A program made the position numbers and the translations under genes. From contig CASGDA010000007.1 of assembly GCA_949300145.1 (NCBI GenBank), positions 1 through 64,000 of the forward strand: 64,000 bases of DNA. The letters run 5' to 3'. How positions within the stretch are numbered: the first letter of the stretch is position 1; each line of letters starts with the position of its first letter. This document shows, piece by piece, positions 14,275 through 22,885 of the stretch. A model generated the notes under the pieces. The model was given only the letters and a program-made list of their open reading frames with translations. It was not told where the DNA came from and made no database searches. The stretch is from an uncultured Treponema sp. (lineage in GTDB: Bacteria; Spirochaetota; Spirochaetia; Treponematales; Treponemataceae).

Positions 14275-17124
14275 TCATTTATCTCCAGCGGCGGGATCAA
14301 CCTGACCGGACGAATCCGCCGCCTTAAGCGAATCTTTCTTTGCCGGCCGTATGAATTTCGGATCAAAAATCACAAGGAAACCGGGAATAACCGTCATGGC
14401 CAGCATGGAACTTGTGAACATAACGACGGCGACAAGAATACCGATGTAGCGTAATACAATAAATTCAGAGAAGAACAGAACAAGGAATCCCAGACCGACA
14501 GCAAGCGCATTTGTAACAATGCCCCGCCCGCTTTTTGCAAAAGTGCTGCGGGTAACTTTTTTAAGATCATCGCTCAGGGCCCGTTCATTCTTATACGTGG
14601 AAAGAAAATGGATTGTATAATCTATACCGACACCTATTGCGACGGAAGCGATGATGCTTGTAATCAAATCAAGCTTTATTCCGGCAAATCCCATAACCAT
14701 ATAATTAAGAAGAATAGTGAGGGCAAGGGGAACGGCTCCCAGAAGTCCGGCCAAAACCGAACGGAAAGAAATGGATATTATCACAAAAACACTCAAAAGA
14801 GAAAAAAGCAGACTGGACAACTGGCTTGAAACAATCAGATTCGTCATTACAAACTGCATTTCAGCGTTTCCGGTGGCATAAACAGAATATCCTTCCGGGA
14901 AATGTGTTGCGGCGAAATTCTCCGCGTCAACCACTATTTTGTTTACAGCGTCAGAGCTGTGGGTTCTAAGCTGAATCATGACGCGGATGGATTTCGGAGA
15001 CAGCTGGTCATCAGCGAATCTGTCCAAAGAACCGCTGAACAAAAGAAGATATTGGGAAACCAGGTCTGAAAGCTCTTCACGTGTAGCGGCAGGATACTTG
15101 TCAACATCGTAAGGGATTTCATAATAGTCGCTGCCGTTGAAATTCAATTCTTTTGCGAGAAGATTGACAATATCTTCCACCCGCGCATGCCGTCCTCCTG
15201 CCTCGGCATAAACCTTGTTCAGCATTTCCAGAGCTTCCCCTACAGATATCGTTTCGCCCAGCCTTCTGGAATATTCGATATTAGGATCTATGAATTCTTT
15301 TTGCGGAGCGGGGGTTTCTCCTGTTTCTTCCGTCTCGGTATAAAAAGAGCCGAATGAAGAAAGCTCACCGGAAAAATCCGCGTCATCAGAATAAGCTGAA
15401 TCGGTGTAAAAAGAATCATCATAGAATGAATCCATCGAAGAAAAGTCTCCGCTTTCATCGGAAGAATAAAATTCCTCACCGCCGCTTCCTGCAGCATCAT
15501 ACGCTCCGTTTCCTGAATCCGCTATCACAGGGACGTGCATAACCTGATTCATTCTTTTTATAAATGTAGTAAAAGAGACTGTTTTTCCTATGTCAGAATA
15601 TTTATTTTCCAGATAAACCTGCAAATCATCCACACTCTTTAATATTTCCGGATTAGTCAAATCGCCCTTTTCCTGTCCTTCTACAATCAAATACAAACTA
15701 TTGGTACCGGCGAAAATTTCATCAACATAATCAACATCCCGGCGGAACTGTGAATCAGGGGAAAAGTAATTTATGGTGGCACTGTCAACGCGCAGTCTTT
15801 CAGTTCCGAAGTAGGAAACGACGCAAATCATGATTAAAAACAAAGCCAGCCGTACTTTTGTACCGCAGAAAAATTTGAATATTTTAACCAGTCCGGAACC
15901 TGCGCCGCCTTCGCCTTCAAGTTTTTTACCCCGTGCTGAAATTTTATCCTGCATTTTCTCCACGAGTTTTTCCATCCTCTTTGATCTGACCCCAATATGG
16001 GAGAGAGGTTTTACCGACAGCATCGCAGGAATAAACACAACAGACAGGCCAAGAGACAAAGCCACACCAAGCGCGGAAAACACAGCGAAACTGTGAAGAG
16101 GTCCCAGAGGACTGCTTACAAGGGATATGAAGCCTACAACAGTAGTAACACCCGCCAGGAATACGGCCATCCAGACATCTTTCACACCGGCGGCGATTAT
16201 TTCCCTGTGCTTTTCAACGCTCATTTCACCTTTAAACGCATCCAGCTCCGAATAATAATGGGAAAGCACATGAATACCATAAGCTGAACCCACCCCGATA
16301 AGCGCCACCGGAATCACACTTGAAACAAGCGTGAATGTCACATTAAAAAGCGACATGAGGCCGCAGGTCCAGATTGTGCTTATAATAACAGTCAGCAGAG
16401 GCAAAACGGTTCCGTCCAGCGTTTTAAATGAAAAGAACAGGGTTATAAGAACCACTATAACAACGAGAGGGATAAGGCGCATAAGGTCTGAAAGCATGAA
16501 TGTCTTGCAGTTGTCGTTTATCACAGGATCACCGTAAAAACGGACACGCAATCCGGAACCGGCGGTCTCCTCTTCCACGATTTTTTCCGCTTCCCTCAGC
16601 AGGGTTTCCGTCTGCAGAGGGGTCGCATCCGCTGAAATCACCGCCTGTATCTGGGCCGCCCGTCCGTTATCCGAAATAACAACCCTGTCATACATGTCCT
16701 CCCAGTCGGAAATTTTACGGCGCACAGCCTCCACTTCCTCAGGAGTTCCGGTATAATCATCGTCAACTATGGGGCCTGCGACCAAAGCCCCGTCTTCACC
16801 GTAAATATAATCAATGCCTGTAAGGGAATCCACAGACTCTATGAATTCAACATTTTCCAGACGTTTGGTTATACGGTCTATGATATCAATATTCTCCGCG
16901 GTGATAATACTATTCATTTCCGTTTCCAGAGAAATTCCCATGGAGTTCATGCTTCCGAAAGTCTCTTCGGCTTGTAAAAGTTTTTTATAGGATTCATGTT
17001 TTTGAGGGAAAAAATATCTCACGGAATTTTCAATGCGTATTCCTCCAAGCTGAACCGTAAAAAATACAGTTACAATAAGAACTACTGCTATAATGAGCCA
17101 CGAAAATTTCAAAAGACGCTTCAT
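14275..17124 (-). CDS. MMPL/RND-superfamily inner-membrane transporter
   Basis: 949 residues in the MMPL (SSD-like) layout. One N-terminal membrane helix (WLIIAVVLIVTVFF) is followed by a periplasmic domain, helices 2-6 (about 212-390), a second half starting with a helix near 430, another periplasmic domain, and helices 8-12 (about 765-930). MMPL-type motifs are GVGSAYGIHVLSHYYSE and GVGIDYTIHFLSTY, with the Asp expected to carry protons in the second half. The second periplasmic domain holds a long Ser/Asp/Tyr/Phe-rich insert (coordinates about 15290-15530). AAGGGGAG precedes the start. It heads the operon with LolA-like and barrel genes and diverges from an ArsR repressor. Substrate is unknown; lipid or lipoprotein export is the likely guess. 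Confidence 0.88.
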   Translation of the reverse strand: MKRLLKFSWLIIAVVLIVTVFFTVQLGGIRIENSVRYFFPQKHESYKKLLQAEETFGSMNSMGISLETEMNSIITAENIDIIDRITKRLENVEFIESVDSLTGIDYIYGEDGALVAGPIVDDDYTGTPEEVEAVRRKISDWEDMYDRVVISDNGRAAQIQAVISADATPLQTETLLREAEKIVEEETAGSGLRVRFYGDPVINDNCKTFMLSDLMRLIPLVVIVVLITLFFSFKTLDGTVLPLLTVIISTIWTCGLMSLFNVTFTLVSSVIPVALIGVGSAYGIHVLSHYYSELDAFKGEMSVEKHREIIAAGVKDVWMAVFLAGVTTVVGFISLVSSPLGPLHSFAVFSALGVALSLGLSVVFIPAMLSVKPLSHIGVRSKRMEKLVEKMQDKISARGKKLEGEGGAGSGLVKIFKFFCGTKVRLALFLIMICVVSYFGTERLRVDSATINYFSPDSQFRRDVDYVDEIFAGTNSLYLIVEGQEKGDLTNPEILKSVDDLQVYLENKYSDIGKTVSFTTFIKRMNQVMHVPVIADSGNGAYDAAGSGGEEFYSSDESGDFSSMDSFYDDSFYTDSAYSDDADFSGELSSFGSFYTETEETGETPAPQKEFIDPNIEYSRRLGETISVGEALEMLNKVYAEAGGRHARVEDIVNLLAKELNFNGSDYYEIPYDVDKYPAATREELSDLVSQYLLLFSGSLDRFADDQLSPKSIRVMIQLRTHSSDAVNKIVVDAENFAATHFPEGYSVYATGNAEMQFVMTNLIVSSQLSSLLFSLLSVFVIISISFRSVLAGLLGAVPLALTILLNYMVMGFAGIKLDLITSIIASVAIGVGIDYTIHFLSTYKNERALSDDLKKVTRSTFAKSGRGIVTNALAVGLGFLVLFFSEFIVLRYIGILVAVVMFTSSMLAMTVIPGFLVIFDPKFIRPAKKDSLKAADSSGQVDPAAGDK

Positions 17125-17299
17125 AAAAACTCCCCTTAGAGAACACTTTCCGTCACAGAGCTGAAAATGTATATTTATCCGTCAAACGGTCTAAATGTTC
17201 AAACTCTTAAACCATTCGACAAATAAAAAATACACAACCAGGAAAAATAAGTCAATGTAAAAATATTATTAAAACAAAAAATTATTTCTGTTATCTCAA

Positions 17300-17346
17300 T
17301 TGACAGCCTTTTTTTCAGGGTCTATAATTGAAACAATTATTTGTTT
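17300..17346 (+). promoter_or_regulatory. Consensus promoter with overlapping dyads upstream of the ArsR gene
   Basis: TTGACA (17300-17305), 17-bp spacer, TATAAT (17323-17328). Two dyads overlap its -10 and start point: ATAATTG-aaa-CAATTAT (17324-17340) and AAACAA-ttat-TTGTTT (17331-17346). An ArsR dimer bound here would block RNA polymerase, so self-repression is likely. Confidence 0.8.
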
Positions 17347-17373
17347 TTCAAAATTTTTTACGCAGGCGGTCTT

Positions 17374-17766
17374 ATGGGGAACGAAGATATTATCGAATCT
17401 TTGGATTTCATTCGCAAGCAATTTAAGCAATGCAGCCCTGCACTTCTTGCGTTGGGAGATACTGTACGGCAGGATATCCTGATGATTTTAACCGAATGTC
17501 TTGACGGCGGAATGAATGTCACGGACATCACGGCCAGAACCAATTTGTCAAGACCGGCTGTGTCCCACCATCTGAAAATATTAAAAACGGCCGGTTTCGT
17601 TGACTCGGTAAAAGACGGAACCCAGGTTTATTATTTCATAACCCTAAGTGAATCTTTCATACGATTAAAGGAACTTGTGGCAAAACTGGACAAACTGGCA
17701 AAAATAAAAAACAAGGGAATCAGTATAAAGAATAAATTGAAAAACCTCTCCGCATCTAATCGGTGA
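17374..17766 (+). CDS. ArsR-family winged-helix repressor
   Basis: 130 residues from the ATG at 17374; the longer frame would need a TTG start that overlaps the operator dyads. The winged helix is clear: LLALGDTVRQDILMILTE, TDITARTNLSRPAVSHHLKI, LKTAGFVDSVKDGTQVYYFI. No CxC or His/Asp metal site typical of ArsR/SmtB sensors is visible, so it may sense another signal or act through partner binding. It diverges from the MMPL operon, a plausible second target. Its 3' end overlaps the alarmone synthetase gene by 11 bases in convergent orientation. Confidence 0.88.
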   Translation: MGNEDIIESLDFIRKQFKQCSPALLALGDTVRQDILMILTECLDGGMNVTDITARTNLSRPAVSHHLKILKTAGFVDSVKDGTQVYYFITLSESFIRLKELVAKLDKLAKIKNKGISIKNKLKNLSASNR

Positions 17767-18436
17767 ATACCTTTCCCCGGAGCACTTCCATTCTCGTATC
17801 CATGTCAGCGCAAATATCAGCGCATTCCAAAAGCTCCCGTGATATTTCCGCCAGATCTTTTTCAGGAATATTTTTTTTGTACCGTATTTTGTGATCAACA
17901 CTGGCCCAGAAATCCATGGCTATAGTCCTGAGCTGAACCTCAACCTTCATTTCCCTGCGGCCCTGCTCAAGAAAAATCGGAACATTCACAATCAGATGAA
18001 GGCTTCTATATCCTCCCGGCTTTGGATTTTTAATATAATCCTTGCTCGCCACCAGCTGGACGTCATCCTGTTTGAGCAGACAGTCCGCCAGCAGATAGAT
18101 ATCATCAATAAAAGAACAGATAACACGGACACCTGCAATATCGTTTATGTTCTCCGCAACCGCATCGATACTGAGGGGAAGGTTTCTTGCCTGGATTTTC
18201 TTCGCTATACTTTCAACACTTTTCAAACGGGTCTTTATATTCTCGATGGGATTTCTGTCATAGCGGAGTGAAAACTGTTCATTCAGAATATTGAATTTAG
18301 TTTCAACCTGCATCATCGCGCAACGGTAATATGACAAAAGGACATTGAAAGGCTCCATATCCTTTTTCAAAAGCGAAATTACATTCTTGTCGATAAATTC
18401 TCGGAAGAAGAAATTTCTCAAGTGGTCAATAATCAT
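17756..18436 (-). CDS. Small alarmone synthetase (RelA/SpoT-domain (p)ppGpp synthetase)
   Basis: Transfers pyrophosphate from ATP to GDP/GTP to make (p)ppGpp. About 226 residues from the ATG at 18436, which has AGGA eight bases upstream; a start at 18490 would add 18 residues. It has only the synthetase domain, with no HD hydrolase and no TGS/ACT tail. Conserved elements are DIAGVRVICSFIDDIY, KDYIKNPKPGGYRSLHLIV, EVQLRT and AMDFWASVDHKIRYK. This fits the RelQ/RelP type of stand-alone synthetase. It lies downstream of the DUF4349 and EF-G genes on the same strand and overlaps the ArsR gene tail to tail. Confidence 0.9.
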   Translation of the reverse strand: MIIDHLRNFFFREFIDKNVISLLKKDMEPFNVLLSYYRCAMMQVETKFNILNEQFSLRYDRNPIENIKTRLKSVESIAKKIQARNLPLSIDAVAENINDIAGVRVICSFIDDIYLLADCLLKQDDVQLVASKDYIKNPKPGGYRSLHLIVNVPIFLEQGRREMKVEVQLRTIAMDFWASVDHKIRYKKNIPEKDLAEISRELLECADICADMDTRMEVLRGKVFTD

Positions 18437-18538
18437 AAAAAATTCCTGCCGGTGTTTCTTTTGTTCCAACTGGAACAATGTGTTTTTCATGCCCTTATAA
18501 CATAAGAAATCCTGACGCGTAACACCTATAACATAAAA

Positions 18539-19459
18539 TTATTTTCCGCCGCGCAGCCTTGCGAAAAACTTTTTCACAAGCCCCAGCTTCCCGAAAGACA
18601 GCCAATAGAAAAAGCCGATGACGAGAACAAGTGGTACTCCGCATACAATGAAAACAATTGCGGTCATCGCCAGCGAAGAAAAGAACTTCAGTATCGAGGA
18701 AACGGTCTCACGGAATTTTCCAGAAAGATCCGGAAGAACCAAACCTGAGCTGCTTGTGTCGCTGTAAGAAGGAAGCTGCATTGTAACACTGATTGTGGAC
18801 AAATCTATCAAATCATTAAGCCGGCGCATCCGGCCTTCCATTGATTCAATTTCACTCTGCACATCATTCAGCTGGCGTTCAACAGCAAGCAAATCCTCCA
18901 CAGCAGAAGCCTGCTTCAAATAGCCTGAAAGTTTATCACGCAGGATTTTCCTGGTCTGTAGCCTTGCGTCAAGATCATAGTATTCCTCGCTGACATCATC
19001 CACGGAAACAGACCTGGATAAAAGCCTGCCGAATGATTCTGCCCCGGAAACAGCCTCATCGAATCTTGCGGCGGGCACACGCAGGGTCATGAAAACCTTT
19101 GTTTTCGATGTATTGGAATTTGAAACATACCCTCCCAGATTTTCAGCGAGGGATTCGACGGATGCGAGGGATTCTTCCAGGCTTTTCACTTCAATTGAGA
19201 CCGAAGCATTACGCACAAGTTTTCTTTCAACAGAGGAAGACTGTCCGTCCGAAACACCGGAGCCGGCCATTTCTTCCACAAAACCGGCTTCCATTTCCGC
19301 GGCGGAATCCCGCATCACAGCGGCTTTGCTTAAAGTTCTGGCGGCCGGGGCTGCTGCCCCGCCGTAGGCTCCATCCGCCGTCCGGCCATCCCTGGAACAG
19401 GATACGGAAACAAAAAGAGCGAAAAAAACGAAAACAACCGGCACAAAAGTTTTTCTCAT
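18539..19459 (-). CDS. DUF4349 lipoprotein
   Basis: 306 residues from the ATG at 19459, which has GGAGG six bases upstream. The N-terminus is a lipoprotein signal (MRKTFVPVVFVFFALFVSVSC). The DUF4349 domain (about 85-285) is recognised by VRNASVSIEVKSLEESLASV, LRVPAARFDEAV and SRSVSVDDVSEEYYDLDARL, with a coiled coil near 170-215 (LAVERQLNDVQSEIESMEGR). A C-terminal membrane helix (MTAIVFIVCGVPLVLVIGFF) is followed by a basic tail, giving a periplasmic domain held at both ends. Function is unknown for the family. It lies 47 bases after the EF-G gene. Confidence 0.88.
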   Translation of the reverse strand: MRKTFVPVVFVFFALFVSVSCSRDGRTADGAYGGAAAPAARTLSKAAVMRDSAAEMEAGFVEEMAGSGVSDGQSSSVERKLVRNASVSIEVKSLEESLASVESLAENLGGYVSNSNTSKTKVFMTLRVPAARFDEAVSGAESFGRLLSRSVSVDDVSEEYYDLDARLQTRKILRDKLSGYLKQASAVEDLLAVERQLNDVQSEIESMEGRMRRLNDLIDLSTISVTMQLPSYSDTSSSGLVLPDLSGKFRETVSSILKFFSSLAMTAIVFIVCGVPLVLVIGFFYWLSFGKLGLVKKFFARLRGGK

Positions 19460-19506
19460 ACGAACCTCCGCAGAACCCGGACGCAATCCCGCAATCCGGA
19501 AAGCAA

Positions 19507-21540
19507 TTACAAACCGCCTTTTTTAACCTCGAAATGGGAAAAGAAAAGGGAAAAGGAACCCCGCCCCTGCGTCACAGAACGAAGGGCTGTGGAAAACCCG
19601 AACATTTTTGCCATAGGAGCCTGGGCGTGGATAAGCTCGGTTGCAGGTTTCGATTCAAGGCTGCTGATTAAACCGCCCCTCTGGGTAATCTGGCTCATCG
19701 CATCCCCTACAAAGTCCTTGGGACAGAAAATATCAACATTCATCACCGGTTCCAGAAGCTCGGGGGAGGCTTTCCGGCAGGCTTCATCAAAGCACATTGA
19801 AGTCGCCGCCTCAAAGGCAAAGGTTGTCGCCTCAACCTCATTGTATTCAACTGCCTCAAGTGTGACGCAGATATCCACGCACGGATACCCGTACTGTATT
19901 CCGGAAGAAAAAGCGCTCTGCACCGCGCTCTCAACGGCGGCGATTATCTCATCGGGGGCAGTTCCCTTGCGGACGGCATTCACAAATTTATTGCCGCCTC
20001 CCCTTTCCACAGGCTCAACCCGCAGCGTAACACCGGCGGAAGTCTCCTTCCCGGCGAGCATCTTGGAAAAACGCTCCGTATGTTCCGCCGCCGCGGTGAC
20101 GGATTCCCGGTAAGTGACCTGCGGGGCGCCGACCCTGGCCTCAACCTTAAAATCCTCAAGCATTCTCTTCACAAGCACTTCAAGATGAAGTTCCCCCATT
20201 CCGGATATAACCAGCTGGCCCGTCTCGGAATCTTCCCTGCAGGTGAATGTTGGGTCTTCCTTGGCAAGGATTTCCAGAGTGTCCTTCAGTTTATCCCTGT
20301 CAGAAAGGGTCTTGGGCTCCACCGCCACAGAAATAACCGGCTCGGGGAAATTTATTTTTTCCAGCAGCACCGGCATCCCCTCCGAAGCGAGGGTATCCCC
20401 GGTCTGGGCGAATTTCAAACCCACAAAGACGCCTATATCGCCGGCGGAAATGCTGTCCATGGGCTCCGACTTGTTGGAATGCATACGCAGAATCCGGTTT
20501 ATCCTTTCACGCTTCTTTTTACCCACATTGTACGCCTGTTCTCCCGGCTTCAGCCGGCCGGAATACATACGGACATAGCAGAGGGCGCCTGCTTCACGGT
20601 CATACTGGATTTTGAAGACCAGCCCCACGGGAATCCCGTCGGTCTTACACGGAACGGAGATTTCAGTCTCTTTTTTGACATGAAAAGCGGACGCAGGAGG
20701 AACCTCATCGGGGGCGGGAAGATAATCGACAACCGCATCCAGCAGGGGCTGCACGCCCTTGTTTTTTCTGGCGCTGCCGCAGAGGAAGGGCACAAAGTCC
20801 CTGGCTATAACGCCCCGCCTTATTTCCTTTTTTACCAGCTCTTCAGAGGGTTCCTGTCCCTCGAGAAGTATTTCCGTCAATTCATCTGAAAAAGACGACA
20901 GCACATCCAGCGCCTTTTCGCGCCATGAGGAAGCTTCCTCCATGCGTTCTGGGGCGACCGGGGAAAACGAAAATTTCTCTCCTTCCGACTCCTCGTCCCA
21001 TCGGATTTCCCTCATCGATATTAAATCTATGACACCTTCAAAATCAGAGCCCTGGCCGATGGGAATCTGGAGGGGAAGCGGTTCCGCTGAAAACTTTTCC
21101 TTGACGTCTTTCATTGCGGAGAAAAAATCCGCCCCCACCCGGTCCATCTTGTTTACAAAACAAATCCTGGGGACATGGTACTGGTCGGCCTGACGCCATA
21201 CGGTTTCGGTCTGGGGCTGCACCCCTCCTACAGCACACAAAACAGCCACCGCCCCGTCAAGGACACGGAGGGACCTCTCCACCTCGGCGGTAAAATCAAC
21301 ATGCCCCGGGGTATCGATAATATTAATCTGGAAATCCCTCCAGAAAGTCGTGGTGGCGGCGCTCTGTATTGTTATACCGCGTTCCTGCTCCTGGCTCATC
21401 CAGTCCATAGTGGCGGCACCGTCATCGATTTCGCCTATGGAATGAATCTTACCGGTATAAAAAAGGATTCTCTCCGTTGTTGTGGTTTTACCGGCATCGA
21501 TATGAGCCATGATCCCGATATTCCGCATTCTTTCAAGCAT
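19507..21540 (-). CDS. fusA: Elongation factor G
   Basis: GTPase that drives ribosomal translocation. 677 residues from the ATG at 21540 (CGGAGA upstream; an earlier start at 21558 lacks a site). It has all GTPase motifs: [40 protein letters not shown] with the catalytic His, and [10 protein letters not shown]. Domains II-V follow, including the domain IV stretch [11 protein letters not shown] and [14 protein letters not shown]. It resembles the second bacterial EF-G type found in organisms with two copies. Upstream on the same strand is the coiled-coil gene (18-base gap). A second, atypical EF-G lies divergently at 22886. Confidence 0.93.
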   Translation of the reverse strand: MLERMRNIGIMAHIDAGKTTTTERILFYTGKIHSIGEIDDGAATMDWMSQEQERGITIQSAATTTFWRDFQINIIDTPGHVDFTAEVERSLRVLDGAVAVLCAVGGVQPQTETVWRQADQYHVPRICFVNKMDRVGADFFSAMKDVKEKFSAEPLPLQIPIGQGSDFEGVIDLISMREIRWDEESEGEKFSFSPVAPERMEEASSWREKALDVLSSFSDELTEILLEGQEPSEELVKKEIRRGVIARDFVPFLCGSARKNKGVQPLLDAVVDYLPAPDEVPPASAFHVKKETEISVPCKTDGIPVGLVFKIQYDREAGALCYVRMYSGRLKPGEQAYNVGKKKRERINRILRMHSNKSEPMDSISAGDIGVFVGLKFAQTGDTLASEGMPVLLEKINFPEPVISVAVEPKTLSDRDKLKDTLEILAKEDPTFTCREDSETGQLVISGMGELHLEVLVKRMLEDFKVEARVGAPQVTYRESVTAAAEHTERFSKMLAGKETSAGVTLRVEPVERGGGNKFVNAVRKGTAPDEIIAAVESAVQSAFSSGIQYGYPCVDICVTLEAVEYNEVEATTFAFEAATSMCFDEACRKASPELLEPVMNVDIFCPKDFVGDAMSQITQRGGLISSLESKPATELIHAQAPMAKMFGFSTALRSVTQGRGSFSLFFSHFEVKKGGL

Positions 21541-21558
21541 ACAGTCTCCGTTTACCAA

Positions 21559-22770
21559 TCATTCGCCAGCATTCCCGGCTGTCTGCCCTTCCCGGCCTGA
21601 AATTGTTCCCAGGTAAGTTTCCAGCCCGGCTTTCTCGGCGGAAGCGTCGCTTATACTTTTTTCCAGATGCTCGATTTGGGCTGTTAAATTTTCAATCTTA
21701 TTCTTTGCGGCTTCGATTTCATCATTATATTTTTTGATGTTTTTATCAAGTGAAGAAATTTTCATTTCAGTCTGGAGAACATCGATTTTGCACTCCAAAT
21801 CCGCAATATCGGCAAGAGCCGCCTTTATACCGGATAAATGCACGTTATAGCGGTCAGACTCCATGTCACGGGCCTCCGGCATGGGATTGCCGCCGGCGTC
21901 AAAAAACACGGAGCAGTAATCAAAACCGCGGGCACGGCACATATTGTCCACGGCTGTATCCCTGTCTTTGACCAGAACACGCAATTCATCAAGCCGTTTC
22001 GAGGAATTTTCCCCTACACCCAGGGAAGCCAGGTTTTCCTCCACCGATTTTTTCTCGGCGGACACCTTCTTCATACGCTCCGTCAAGGAAGAAACAGCCT
22101 TGATTGACGCCTCAAAAGGAGCGAACACCTCGTCCAGAACAGGGGAAGAATAAGAGGCGACTTCCCCGACAAGATCCTCCGCCCCGCCGGCCGTGACAAG
22201 GGCTTCCACCGAATCAGCCAGGGACTGCTCAAACCTGCTGCGCCTGTAATAAAGCTGGGCGGAAACGCCGGCACCGCGGAACTGGGCCATCATCCGGCCG
22301 AGCGGTTTTCCGGCTTCCTTCCCTTCATTGATGGAGTTCTGTTTTTTTTCCAGCTTTTCGCATTCAAGCTTTTCAGCCTTTGCGGCGGTAAAAACCGGGG
22401 TAAAGGCCGGGAACCTTTCCGGAGTGTATTCTTTCCAGAGGGAGGCGGCTGCACGGACTCCGCTGGAACGGAGTTTCTTCTTCTCTTCGGACAAAGATTT
22501 TTCCAAATCCTTTTCCACCTTACCGAAATCCTGAAGCCGTTTAAGTCCGTCTTTTATTTCAAACACAGCGGAGGCGGCCGTTTCACGTTCCTTCATCAGA
22601 TTCTTCCATTCCGAATAACTTTCCGGGGCCCCGTCAGGAGAGTCCTTGAAGGAAGCGTCCTCATCCTGAAAAATCCTTGCACCCAGCTTGCTGTACAAAG
22701 AATCCAATTCTTCTCTTTTCTCTTTAAGGGAAATAGATAAATTGTGAATGGTTGTATTCTGTATATCCAT
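21559..22770 (-). CDS. Coiled-coil protein of unknown function
   Basis: 403 residues from the ATG at 22770. Predicted heptad-rich helices fill the ends (HNLSISLKEKREELDSLYSK; IENLTAQIEHLEKSISDASA), with a more compact middle (AQFRGAGVSAQLYYRRSRFE, FDYCSVFFDAGGNPMPEARD). No signal peptide or membrane segment, so it is cytoplasmic. I recognise no family. It stands between two EF-G genes and is followed 18 bases later by one of them, so a link to translation or cell structure is possible but only suggested by position. The ATG has no ribosome-binding site and lies six bases after a -10-like TACATT. Confidence 0.75.
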   Translation of the reverse strand: MDIQNTTIHNLSISLKEKREELDSLYSKLGARIFQDEDASFKDSPDGAPESYSEWKNLMKERETAASAVFEIKDGLKRLQDFGKVEKDLEKSLSEEKKKLRSSGVRAAASLWKEYTPERFPAFTPVFTAAKAEKLECEKLEKKQNSINEGKEAGKPLGRMMAQFRGAGVSAQLYYRRSRFEQSLADSVEALVTAGGAEDLVGEVASYSSPVLDEVFAPFEASIKAVSSLTERMKKVSAEKKSVEENLASLGVGENSSKRLDELRVLVKDRDTAVDNMCRARGFDYCSVFFDAGGNPMPEARDMESDRYNVHLSGIKAALADIADLECKIDVLQTEMKISSLDKNIKKYNDEIEAAKNKIENLTAQIEHLEKSISDASAEKAGLETYLGTISGREGQTAGNAGE

Positions 22771-22776
22771 AACTAC

Positions 22777-22828
22777 AATGTACAGCGATATTATTTCCTT
22801 GACAATACGCAAAAACTGAACATAGGAT
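22777..22828. promoter_or_regulatory. Divergent promoters with overlapping -35 boxes
   Basis: On the plus strand TTGACA (22799-22804), 18 bases, TAGGAT (22823-22828) faces the second EF-G gene. On the minus strand TTGTCA (22805-22800), 17 bases, TACATT (22782-22777) faces the coiled-coil gene. The two -35 boxes share TTGACAA, so the promoters should compete. The minus-strand -10 lies six bases before the ATG. Confidence 0.5.
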
Positions 22829-22885
22829 ATTATATATCATCATGAACATTTTGCAGCGGATGAATTCTTTTTTTGGGAGTGTTGA

